From: Betaproteobacteria bacterium
GTDB lineage: Bacteria > Pseudomonadota > Gammaproteobacteria > Burkholderiales > Eutrophovitaceae
NCBI GenBank assembly: GCA_020346185.1
Contig: CP070775.1
Coordinates: forward strand, 2,296,783 to 2,331,177
Length of the DNA: 34,395 nucleotides
Direction of reading: 5' to 3'
The number at the start of each line of letters is the position of its first letter. The first letter of the stretch is position 1. The translations under genes and the position numbers were made by a program. Shown in pieces: positions 8,849 to 15,646 of this stretch. The notes beneath the pieces are model-generated. The model did not search any database. It saw only the letters and a list, made by a program, of their open reading frames with translations, and had not been told where the DNA came from.

Positions 8849-9637
8849 TTAGGGTTTGACTGCGAGAATGGAAACGCTTTTTACGCCGAACCTGCTGGTC
8901 GCGCCTTGCGCACTATCTGAAATGAAGTGGTACTCGGGGTTTTGCCTGACGTGTTCGACTTTGAGACCAGCCGCTTCAATTGCGGCAATGTAATCTCCTA
9001 TCTGCAGTGCGCCGCCGATGCATGCGGCCCACAGCGTTGCGTCACAGGTGATGCCTTCAGGAAGACGGACGTCGGTGACAATGTCGGCCAGAGCGAGCCT
9101 GCCGGCTGAGCGTAGAATGCGCGCAGCTTCGTGGAAGACATTTTCTTTTACCGCTGCGAGATTAACGACACCGTTGCTGATGACCGCATCGGCTGAGCTG
9201 TCCGGTAGTCCGGTGGATTCAATGTATGCTTTCCTATATGCGACTTGATCAAATCCGGCGCTGTCGCGTAGCCGGCTCGCCTTTTCGAGCTGCTCATCGG
9301 TCATATCGATGCCGACGACTCGGCCGGTCTCGCCGACCTTAGAGGCGGCAATGAAAGCATCCATGCCCGAACCACTGCCGAGGTCGACCACGATTTCGCC
9401 CGCCTTCAGTTGGGCGAGATCGAAGTAGTAACCCACGCCTGCGAAAGAGTCGATGGACTCTGCCGGAATGGCGTCGAGATCGGTGGGTGCATAGCCTAGG
9501 CGTTCGGCCAGGGCACGGCCCATTTCAAAGTGAAAGTCTCCGTGTGGGTTGGTTGCTACATCGCGATACATGGATTTGACTTTTTGTTCTAGTGCAACAA
9601 CGTCTACGGATTTCTTAAGTTCAGTTACGACGGTCAT
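8849..9637 (-). CDS. ArsM-like class I SAM-dependent methyltransferase
   Basis: 262 residues. The SAM-binding motif VVDLGSGSGMDAFIA is followed by the acidic VVGIDMTDEQLEKA strand. Overall layout follows the arsenite methyltransferase (ArsM) family, including the N-terminal YRDVATNPHGDFHF region and SFAGVGYYF. At the position where ArsM has the arsenic-binding Cys in SNCV(I/C)NL, this protein reads SNGVVNL. A second conserved Cys is kept (LWAACIGGAL). Arsenic methylation by the usual multi-Cys mechanism is therefore doubtful and the substrate is unknown. The start has a strong AAAGGAG ribosome site. One of the three shared 26-base ECF-type promoters lies 63-88 bases upstream. A paralogous domain occurs in the fusion protein at 11416-12765. 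Confidence 0.85.
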   Translation of the reverse strand: MTVVTELKKSVDVVALEQKVKSMYRDVATNPHGDFHFEMGRALAERLGYAPTDLDAIPAESIDSFAGVGYYFDLAQLKAGEIVVDLGSGSGMDAFIAASKVGETGRVVGIDMTDEQLEKASRLRDSAGFDQVAYRKAYIESTGLPDSSADAVISNGVVNLAAVKENVFHEAARILRSAGRLALADIVTDVRLPEGITCDATLWAACIGGALQIGDYIAAIEAAGLKVEHVRQNPEYHFISDSAQGATSRFGVKSVSILAVKP

Positions 9638-9699
9638 TGTTTGATTCTCCTTTCGTCTGTGTTAGCGCATACTCCAATGAAGGGACGCTTACACCCCAG

Positions 9700-9725
9700 G
9701 ACGCATTGAGTTGGAAATCGGTTCC
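9700..9725 (-). promoter_or_regulatory. ECF-sigma promoter P1 (methyltransferase gene)
   Basis: Reading on the minus strand, -35 GGAACC (9725-9720) is followed by GATTTC, eight variable bases and TGCGTC (9705-9700), then CTGGGG. It has the same 26-base layout as P2 and P3 in the same locus. The expected start of transcription is near 9693, giving a leader of about 55 bases before the ATG at 9637. GGAAC is a typical -35 of group IV sigma factors. Confidence 0.75.
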
Positions 9726-9751
9726 ACCAGTGCAAAAACATGTGCTGATCG

Positions 9752-10129
9752 TCAGGCCCAGGCGTGTAGTTCCAACGGCTCATCTTCGCTTGGGCTAGCA
9801 GGCGACGATGTGAGGGGGGCTGCCTGTACCAAAGGCCATTCGAGGCGCACCTCAGCGCGGGTGACTGGCGCCAAAGCCAACTCGCCTTTGCGATCGAGTA
9901 ATACTATTTCGTCACCCTCCACCAACCGTTGGCCTTCTTCTTCGGAGTGGCAAATCTGAACCATCCCGGAGCGTACGTGCAGGAGCAAACCGGGTACTGC
10001 GTCAATCACGATCGGGCCATTGCCGATCAGGGAGAAGTTGCCGGCGATTTCATCGCACGTGAGAGGTGATGTGGTCGGGGTCGAATGCGGTGCTTCAATT
10101 GTTGACACATTGTTAATCGCGATGTTCAT
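9752..10129 (-). CDS. DUF2917-like small protein
   Basis: A 125-residue soluble protein. Its central part (about residues 36-98: IVIDAVPGLLLHVRSG, then GQRLVEGDEIVLLDRKGELA and VTRAEVRLEWP) resembles the single-domain DUF2917 family, a short cupin-like beta-barrel seen mainly in beta- and gammaproteobacteria and with no known biochemical role. The N-terminal 30 residues and the acidic C-terminal tail (SPSEDEPLEL) look disordered. No metal-binding His cluster is seen. A near-ideal AAAGGAGG ribosome site lies 7 bases before the ATG. Promoter P2 is 63-88 bases upstream. The gene is transcribed away from the sigma factor gene and towards the ArsM-like methyltransferase, which has its own copy of the promoter. 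The family assignment is tentative. Confidence 0.7.
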   Translation of the reverse strand: MNIAINNVSTIEAPHSTPTTSPLTCDEIAGNFSLIGNGPIVIDAVPGLLLHVRSGMVQICHSEEEGQRLVEGDEIVLLDRKGELALAPVTRAEVRLEWPLVQAAPLTSSPASPSEDEPLELHAWA

Positions 10130-10191
10130 GGTGTTTCCTCCTTTCGAGATTACTGAGTCAGGCGCGTGTTGCGTACGCCGTTATGCCCGAT

Positions 10192-10217
10192 GACGCAGCC
10201 GTTTCGAAATCGGTTCC
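10192..10217 (-). promoter_or_regulatory. ECF-sigma promoter P2 (DUF2917-like gene)
   Basis: On the minus strand GGAACC (10217-10212) plus GATTTC is followed after eight bases by TGCGTC (10197-10192) and then ATCGGG. The first 12 bases are identical to P1, and the spacing is identical to P1 and P3. The expected transcript starts near 10185, about 55 bases before the ATG at 10129, the same leader length as for P1. Confidence 0.75.
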
Positions 10218-10434
10218 ATCAAGTTGCGAATTTTTTCTCGCAAGTCCTTCTTGTTGTGCTGCGTTAGAGTGAAAATGCTCAGGGCATAATATAAGTTGCA
10301 TCACGTCTTTTCGCAGGTAATCATCGACAGACGATGGTCGGTTGATGGAAGGGGCCGTGTTCAGAGACTGCGGTGCCGGAAAGTGAGCGTGCGCAGTGGC
10401 TGGATTACGCTGAGGAAAAAAGTGCTGTCAAAAT

Positions 10435-10460
10435 GGAACCGAATTCGAGTCTGATGCGTC
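10435..10460 (+). promoter_or_regulatory. ECF-sigma promoter P3 (autoregulation of the sigma factor gene)
   Basis: On the plus strand GGAACC (10435-10440) plus GAATTC is followed after eight bases by TGCGTC (10455-10460) and then TTGGG. It differs from P1 and P2 by one base in the first 12 and has exactly the same spacing. Transcription would begin near 10467, just before the ribosome site at 10469-10473 and the ATG at 10478. This supports both autoregulation and the short form of the sigma factor. Confidence 0.75.
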
Positions 10461-10477
10461 TTGGGAATGGAGGGACG

Positions 10478-11134
10478 ATGGGCGTTTCGAAGGAATTATT
10501 TGAAAAACAGGTGCTTGGACTGCTGGGGCCGCTCCAAGGCGTGGCCCGACGGCTGACCAGGAACGATACGGAGGCTGAGGATTTGGTGGCTGAGACCGTG
10601 ACCCGGGCATGGCGCGCACGCGATACGTTAGAGAGCGAGGCGGCGTTTCGTTCCTGGTTGTTCCGTATTCTCAACAACACATTCATCAGCGATTTGCGCC
10701 GTGCCGGCGCACGCCCCAAGACCGAATCGATACATGCTGACGAGACAAATGAAGACGAGGCTTACTTCTCCGTGTTCGAACAAGTCCATCAACCGTTTCT
10801 GCTGTGGTTTGGTAACCCGGAGCAGGAGTTTCTTGACAAGCTGTTGCGCGAAGATCTCGATCGTGCCCTTGCAACGTTGCCGGAACATCATCGTATCGTG
10901 GTGATTCTGTCCGACCTCGAGGAATTCAGTTACTCGGAGATTGCAGAGACTCTCGAGGTTCCAATTGGCACGGTGCGCTCGCGCTTGGCACGTGCGCGCA
11001 GCGCATTGCAGAAACTGCTCTGGCAGCAGGCAAAGGACTACGGGCTTGGCAGTGAAGAGTCAACAAGGGACGGTGAAAAGCCGTGCCCACAAGCCGGTGA
11101 ACAAAGCGTTGCTCCATCGGCGCGAAAAGTATAG
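10478..11134 (+). CDS. ECF (group IV) RNA polymerase sigma factor
   Basis: 218-residue sigma factor with region 2 at about residues 10-78 (the LTRNDTEAEDLVAETVTRAW helix and FRSWLFRILNNTFISDLRR) and region 4 at about 125-180 (ALATLPEHHRIVVILSDLEE, then the helix-turn-helix SYSEIAETLEVPIGTVRSRL). A hydrophilic tail of some 35 residues follows region 4. The ATG at 10478 is chosen because it has a GGAGGG ribosome site and lies directly after the autoregulatory promoter P3. The longer frame from 10373 would contain that promoter. The gene is followed after 13 bases by its probable anti-sigma factor. The three GGAACC-N14-TGCGTC promoters in this locus are its likely targets. Confidence 0.92.
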   Translation: MGVSKELFEKQVLGLLGPLQGVARRLTRNDTEAEDLVAETVTRAWRARDTLESEAAFRSWLFRILNNTFISDLRRAGARPKTESIHADETNEDEAYFSVFEQVHQPFLLWFGNPEQEFLDKLLREDLDRALATLPEHHRIVVILSDLEEFSYSEIAETLEVPIGTVRSRLARARSALQKLLWQQAKDYGLGSEESTRDGEKPCPQAGEQSVAPSARKV

Positions 11135-11147
11135 GAAGACCCAAGAC

Positions 11148-11384
11148 ATGTCCAACAAACCAATTGACTGCGAACAAGCGCTGAGTATTCTCTACGACTA
11201 TCTAGATCGGGAACTTGGCGAGCACGACCATGAAGCGATGGAGCATCACTTGAGTGTTTGCAAGAGTTGTTTCTCGCGTGCCGAGTTCGAGCAAAGACTA
11301 AAGGAAAAAATGAAGTCTCTGCGGGAAGCCCAGCCCGCAGCGGACTCCAATGACCGCATAAAGCAGTTGCTAAAAGACCTCTGA
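11148..11384 (+). CDS. Zinc-binding anti-sigma factor, RsrA-like (ZAS)
   Basis: 78-residue soluble protein without a membrane segment, expected to bind and inhibit the ECF sigma factor encoded just upstream. It has a Cys at residue 8 in CEQALSILYDYLDREL and the zinc motif H34-x3-C38-x2-C41 (HLSVCKSC). The spacing from Cys8 to His34 (26) and then +4 and +3 is the same as in Streptomyces RsrA (Cys11, His37, Cys41, Cys44), where oxidation of these thiols releases zinc and frees SigR. A thiol or redox switch is therefore the most likely mode of control. This is an inference from motif spacing only. The gene is too short to show other domains. It is followed after 31 bases by the methyltransferase fusion gene. 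Confidence 0.87.
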   Translation: MSNKPIDCEQALSILYDYLDRELGEHDHEAMEHHLSVCKSCFSRAEFEQRLKEKMKSLREAQPAADSNDRIKQLLKDL

Positions 11385-11415
11385 AGCACACGTTCAGGCA
11401 AGGAGAAAACCAACA

Positions 11416-12765
11416 ATGGTTGCGTTCGTCAGTCTCAAGCGTGAGGCGATACACGGCGCGGTGCGCCAGATGTATGCGGCGGTGGCAACGTCGCCGGATC
11501 GCGAGTTTCATTTTCCGACCGGACGCCGTGCTTGCGAGGTGCTTGGTTACCCCGATGAGCAGCTGACCGATCTTCCCGACAAGGCGCTCGAATCGTTTGC
11601 CGGCGTCGGCTATCCGTTTGCCGCCGGTGTGCTGGGCGAAGGCGATACGGTGCTCGACATTGGGTCAGGTTCGGGTACGGATACGCTGATCAGTGCCAAA
11701 GTCGTTGGCGCCAAAGGGCGTGTCTATGCGCTCGACATGACCGTCGAGATGCGCGCGAAGCTCACAGACACGGCAGCCGCGGCCGGCATGTCGAACATAG
11801 AAGTGATCGAAGGTGACGCTGAATCAATTCCATTGCCGGATGAATCGGTGGACGTGGTGACGACAAACGGCGTCATCAATCTGGTGCCGGACAAGGCACG
11901 CGCAATAGGCGAAATCTTCCGCGTACTCAAGCCGGGTGGGCGCTTGCAGATTTCTGACATTGCGCTGGACCGGCCGGTCGCGGAGCGGTTTCGGCAAGAT
12001 CCCCAAATGTGGGCCGAGTGTGTCGTTGGTGCTGTCGAGGAGGATCGCTATTTGATCATGCTGCGCAGCACCGGCTTCGACAAGGTCCAGCGGATCGATG
12101 AATTGGACTATTTTGCGCTTAGCGCAAACTCTAAGACCAAGGAGGTGGCAGAGCTTTTCAACGCACATTCGATTACGATTCGAGCGTTGAAGCCAGTAAC
12201 TGCACTTCGGCCACCGGTTGAAGCTGGTGTCCGCCGGGCAGGGCGGAATGCCGTTCGTGAACTTGCCGGAGTGGTGGTTGCGTCACTCGCCTGGTTGACT
12301 TGTGCCGGGGTACCGGCCTTGCTGGCGGCGTTCGGGGCGATCGGTGCGGGTGGCCTGGCAGGACACGCATACATGTTTCCTGTTTTTGCCGGTTTTCTCG
12401 GCTTTAGCGTGTGGTTGTTGTGGCGAAGTGGCCGGGCACGGTCTGATTTGCGCCCATTCTGGGTCGCTTTCGGAAGCGCGGTGCTCGCCATATTGACTAC
12501 CTGGTTATCGATCTTAGGTATCGTGCCATGGGCAGGATGGGTGGCCTATCCGGCCATTGCTGGCGTGATTGGGGCCAGCGTGTGGAGTTACATTCTGGGG
12601 CGCCAACCCGGTAATTGCCTCGAAGAAATGATTTTCGAGGTGCGTCAGCGGGAGCGCCGTGGAACGCTCGCCCGGCGCCTTGCAGCGGACGGTCTCGCTG
12701 TCCTGGTCGCCAGCACTCTGCTTTATGGTCTGCACCTTTCCATAACTGCCTTCGGGATCAGCTGA
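11416..12765 (+). CDS. ArsM-like methyltransferase fused to a C-terminal multi-pass membrane domain
   Basis: 449 residues. Residues 1-260 are a class I SAM methyltransferase similar in layout to the protein at 8849-9637 (SFAGVGYPF, VLDIGSGSGTDTLISAK, VYALDMTVEMRAKL, TTNGVINLVPDK). As in that protein, the ArsM Cys of the xNCVxNL motif is Gly, while a later Cys is kept (MWAECVVGAV). Residues about 275-449 form roughly five or six membrane segments, starting with LAWLTCAGVPALLAAFGAIG. This stretch loosely recalls MerC/MerT-type mercury transporters but has a single Cys there, and another Cys lies in GNCLEEMI. The AAGGAG site upstream fits the ATG. As the third gene of the sigma/anti-sigma operon it is probably under P3. 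A methyltransferase tethered to the membrane could act on a lipid, quinone or transported metal. I cannot decide which. Confidence 0.85.
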   Translation: MVAFVSLKREAIHGAVRQMYAAVATSPDREFHFPTGRRACEVLGYPDEQLTDLPDKALESFAGVGYPFAAGVLGEGDTVLDIGSGSGTDTLISAKVVGAKGRVYALDMTVEMRAKLTDTAAAAGMSNIEVIEGDAESIPLPDESVDVVTTNGVINLVPDKARAIGEIFRVLKPGGRLQISDIALDRPVAERFRQDPQMWAECVVGAVEEDRYLIMLRSTGFDKVQRIDELDYFALSANSKTKEVAELFNAHSITIRALKPVTALRPPVEAGVRRAGRNAVRELAGVVVASLAWLTCAGVPALLAAFGAIGAGGLAGHAYMFPVFAGFLGFSVWLLWRSGRARSDLRPFWVAFGSAVLAILTTWLSILGIVPWAGWVAYPAIAGVIGASVWSYILGRQPGNCLEEMIFEVRQRERRGTLARRLAADGLAVLVASTLLYGLHLSITAFGIS

Positions 12766-12892
12766 TATTGCTTTGCCTATTGTGAGAAGCGAAGTGGCGA
12801 TCAATTGGCGCGCAACGATGTTTGATTTGTAACGTGGGAAGGATGGGGCTAAGAGTCGAATAGATTCCCGTTAGACAGGGGGAGTGCGAACC

Positions 12893-13471
12893 ATGAAACA
12901 GGTTTCGAGTGATCGGCTTGCGGTTGCATTCTGCGGCATGTTCGCCATTCTTACCGTCTTGTCGGGCATGACGACAAACAATGTACACGACCAGCCTGAA
13001 TCGGACCCGCCGTGTTGTATCGACCGGTGAGATCCAGACTGGACAGAGGAGCACATGTGGGAGCGTGGTCGACTGGAGTCCTGCCATCGTCGGCGCATGG
13101 CCCGGCATTGGGCGTTCTTGCACGGGCAGATCGCGTCAAAATACCGCCGGAAGGTCAATCCACTAGTGCCAACGCGAGGTGTCGTCGAAAAGGGCGGCAA
13201 GCTCTATCACAAACATTGTGCTACTTGTCGTGCCACCGATGGCATGCGCGACCTGAAAGGGGTAAATGATCTGAGCCCTTCTCCGGGTCTGCTGACTTAC
13301 ATGTTGCAGACGCCGACGTCGTTCGTTGTGTACTTGCTGTGGGTTATCTCCGAAGGCGGGCAGCGCTTCAATACAGATATGCTTGCTTTTACTGACAGAC
13401 TTTCGGAAAGAGAACTCTGGACAATTATTATTTTTGTGCACGCTGGATTTCCGGCGCTTGCGCGAAACTGA
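12893..13471 (+). pseudogene. Decayed small c-type cytochrome (in-frame TGA, CXXCR haem motif)
   Basis: Two open segments in the same frame are separated by a single TGA at 13028-13030. The first (45 codons, good GGGGGAG ribosome site, ATG at 12893) encodes a hydrophobic N-terminal anchor or signal (LAVAFCGMFAILTVLSGM). The second (from about 13031, or ATG 13055 with a GAGGAG site, to 13471) resembles a small periplasmic cytochrome: KVNPLVPT, VEKGGKLYHKHCATC, ISEGGQRFNTDMLAF and LWTIIIFVHAGFP are typical. The axial His is replaced: the motif reads CATCR (CGT at 13229-13231), so covalent haem c attachment by the usual pathway should fail. Without the first segment the second has no export signal. 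Together these point to a pseudogene. Two separate small genes or a recoded TGA are less likely. A sequencing error could explain one change but hardly both. Confidence 0.6.
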
Positions 13472-13472
13472 T

Positions 13473-13492
13473 GTTGTTGTGAGCATAACAAC
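13473..13492. repeat. Inverted repeat between convergent genes
   Basis: GTTGTTGTG and CATAACAAC are separated by two bases, giving a stem of eight or nine pairs with one G-T pair and followed by TATTT. It lies between the end of the decayed cytochrome and the end of the HtrA-like gene on the opposite strand, so it may be a weak terminator. The AT-rich stem makes this uncertain. Confidence 0.3.
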
Positions 13493-13510
13493 TATTTGGG
13501 TGGCTCGACA

Positions 13511-14668
13511 CTACTGTCGGCGGTAGGCTTCAAGATCACGTTCCAGTAACGGGCGTTCCTCGATGATGGCAGTGACTTCCATCGGTTCGCCGTCCCTGAG
13601 CAGTTTCACCTTGACTGTTTGACCGATCTTCAGCCCTCGCACCACGTCTCGGGCATCTTCGATCGAAAGGACCTCCTTGCCGTTGACCTGCATGATGATG
13701 TCGCCGCCGAGGATCATCTCCTGCATGCCCCACAGCACTGGCAGGGATCCACCGCGGATGCCAGCCATGTCCGCCGCGCTGCCGGGCTCGACCGTTTCGA
13801 CGAGAAAGCCGCGTGTGAAAAGGGCTGCCATTGGTGGTGCGCCAAGTAATTGAAGGATGATGGGGTTGACCATCTGCCCATACAGTCCGTGCCAGGGGCG
13901 CGCCACCTTGCCGGTTTCAATCAGTTCCGGCAGTTCGTGCCGCAGCGTTTCGACCGGGATGGCAAAGCCGATGTTCTCAGCCTCCGGACTGAGGCTGCGA
14001 AGCGTAACCAGTCCGATCATATGGCCGCAGTCGTCGACCAGCGCGCCACCGGAATTGCCGGCGCTAACCGGCGCATCAGTCTGAATGAATGGGGACAGCC
14101 AACTCGATGTGTTAAGCGGCAGTACGCGACCGACTCCGGAGACGATGCCGGTGCTGATTGATTTGCCGATTGCCAGCGGGTAGCCGATTACATGGGCGGG
14201 TTGGCCGATGACTACTTCGTCCGAGGGCGCGAGTGAAATCGGCCTAACAGCTGTGGACAGTCCTTCGGCGCGTAGAATGGCAATGTCGACTACCGGATCG
14301 CGGCCAACGAGTTCGGCCTCGAATACGTTGTCATCAGTACTGACCGCGAGTGCGCTCGCGTCGAGCACGACGTGGAAGTTCGTTGCAACCAGATCGTTAC
14401 CGAGGTAAACGCCGGAGCCGTTTCTTGCGTCGACGCGGCCGATGATCTGGAACGGGTTGATGCCGAATGAGAAGACCTGCACGATGCTGGGCGACACGTC
14501 GCGATAGATCTCGACGGGCGTCTTGCCGCACCTCGCCGATTCATTGCCTGTAGCTGGTACCTGCTGCGCCGAAACCGGGGCGGCAAGCATCACGGCGACA
14601 AGCACCGTGAAGGCAAGGTGTGCAAGACGGATTGATTGAATGCGGGTAGGAGGCATAAATGGGGTCAT
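13511..14668 (-). CDS. HtrA/Deg-like periplasmic serine protease with PDZ domain
   Basis: 385 residues. A Sec signal peptide ends in AAPVSA before Gln34. The trypsin-like domain has the full triad: His99 in VATNFHVV, Asp128 in VVDIAILR and Ser206 in SAGNSGGAL. A C-terminal PDZ domain (about 275-375) contains GFLVETVEPGSAADMAGI and the GGDIIMQVNGKEV loop, but it is interrupted by a short insert (RGGSLPVLWGMQEMI). It would act in envelope protein quality control or in regulated cleavage. It has one PDZ domain, as in DegS, but lacks an N-terminal membrane anchor. Two ATG codons (14668, 14656) are possible and neither has a strong ribosome site. The gene is divergent from the membrane protein gene at 14874, with 205 bases between them. 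Confidence 0.9.
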   Translation of the reverse strand: MTPFMPPTRIQSIRLAHLAFTVLVAVMLAAPVSAQQVPATGNESARCGKTPVEIYRDVSPSIVQVFSFGINPFQIIGRVDARNGSGVYLGNDLVATNFHVVLDASALAVSTDDNVFEAELVGRDPVVDIAILRAEGLSTAVRPISLAPSDEVVIGQPAHVIGYPLAIGKSISTGIVSGVGRVLPLNTSSWLSPFIQTDAPVSAGNSGGALVDDCGHMIGLVTLRSLSPEAENIGFAIPVETLRHELPELIETGKVARPWHGLYGQMVNPIILQLLGAPPMAALFTRGFLVETVEPGSAADMAGIRGGSLPVLWGMQEMILGGDIIMQVNGKEVLSIEDARDVVRGLKIGQTVKVKLLRDGEPMEVTAIIEERPLLERDLEAYRRQ

Positions 14669-14873
14669 GACGTATGGGCCCAGAAGTGTTTCACTAATTA
14701 AAACCGTTTCTTCAGAGCTTGATTTGATCCGCGTCAGTTATTCGGAAGTTTCCTGAGTCTACTGGGACGTGCTTGTTGTTGAATTTCGGGGACGCGCAGC
14801 GGAGAATCGATTCGGCGGCATAGTTATATTACCGGGCTATTAGGAACAGAGCTAAAAGGAGCAGCGCAAAAGA

Positions 14874-15563
14874 ATGCGCGATCCGGGGCGTTGGATTACC
14901 GTTCTTATATATGCAATCGCCATGGCGTTGGTCGAGGCGGCGGTGGTTGCCTACCTTCGCACGCTAATAGGCAGTACCGATCCATATCGCGCGGGTGCGC
15001 TTACGTTACCAGCCTGGATGATGCGAACGGAGATCGCGCGCGAAGCGGCCACCCTTGTTATGCTCGGAACGGTGGCCTGGCTTGCCGGACGTAACTGGCG
15101 GACAAAGCTGGGTTACTTCCTTGCCGCCTTTGGCGTGTGGGACATTTTCTATTATCTGTTCCTGGCGACGATCAGCGGCTGGCCGCGCTCGTTGTTGGCC
15201 TGGGATGTGTTGTTTCTTATCCCGCTGCCGTGGTGGGGACCGGTGCTGGCGCCATTGAGCATTGCGGTGCTGATGCTTGTATTGGGAACGCAGATCACCC
15301 AGTTCGGAAAGGGCGAACGCTCGTCGTGGCCGAGCGTTCTCTCATGGTCGTTGTGCTGCGTTGGCACATCGATCGCGCTGTACGTGTTCATGGCCGATGC
15401 AATTCATGCTCCTAAGTGGGATGCCGAGACACTCAATAGCATTTTGCCATTCGGGTTCGATTGGCTGCTGTTCGTCGTAGCGTTAGCGCTGATGGCCGCG
15501 CCGGTTATCGAACTTGTGTGGTGGTGCCAGACGGACGCTCGCGGCTCCCACGAAGCTGATTGA
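14874..15563 (+). CDS. Multi-pass membrane protein of unknown function
   Basis: 229-residue hydrophobic protein with about six predicted membrane segments: near residues 8-28, 58-72, 80-100, 108-135, 155-172 and 195-215. Charged residues inside the membrane region include WDIFYYLFLATISGWPRSLL, a tryptophan-rich stretch. I do not recognise a family. The start codon has an AAAGGAG site about 12 bases upstream, a rather long spacing. The gene stands alone on the plus strand between the divergent HtrA-like gene and a short convergent minus-strand ORF. Codon use resembles that of its neighbours, so there is no sign of recent transfer. Confidence 0.75.
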   Translation: MRDPGRWITVLIYAIAMALVEAAVVAYLRTLIGSTDPYRAGALTLPAWMMRTEIAREAATLVMLGTVAWLAGRNWRTKLGYFLAAFGVWDIFYYLFLATISGWPRSLLAWDVLFLIPLPWWGPVLAPLSIAVLMLVLGTQITQFGKGERSSWPSVLSWSLCCVGTSIALYVFMADAIHAPKWDAETLNSILPFGFDWLLFVVALALMAAPVIELVWWCQTDARGSHEAD

Positions 15564-15646
15564 ACCGAAAGAGCCGTCAGACCAATAAAACCCAACATGC
15601 CGTATGCAATATCCGTTACGCCATCGGTAGCGGACGTTCGCTCGAT

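Larger units (their letters stand above)
10130..10477. other. Divergent regulatory region between the DUF2917-like gene and the sigma factor gene
   Basis: This 348-base region holds promoter P2 (minus strand) and promoter P3 (plus strand). Between them lies a small inverted repeat (TTGCGA, 8 bases, TCGCAA at 10224-10243). There is also a weak sigma-70-like pair on the plus strand (TTAGAG at 10264, TAATAT at 10287, 17-base spacing) that could give basal expression of the sigma gene. The sigma reading frame is open from a GTG at 10373, but P3 sits inside that extension, so it is treated as non-coding. Confidence 0.6.

Noticed and set aside
10373..10477. Longer sigma factor starting at GTG 10373
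   Set aside because: The extension contains promoter P3 and has no ribosome site at its GTG. The ATG at 10478 has GGAGGG and follows P3 directly.
13028..13030. TGA in the cytochrome as a selenocysteine codon
   Set aside because: No selenocysteine insertion hairpin is evident, the position lies in a linker, and the haem motif is also lost, which favours decay.
13475..13491. Resemblance of TTGTGAGCATAACAA to the lac operator
   Set aside because: It lies between two converging 3' ends, where an operator has no obvious target, and the match lacks two bases of the natural spacing.
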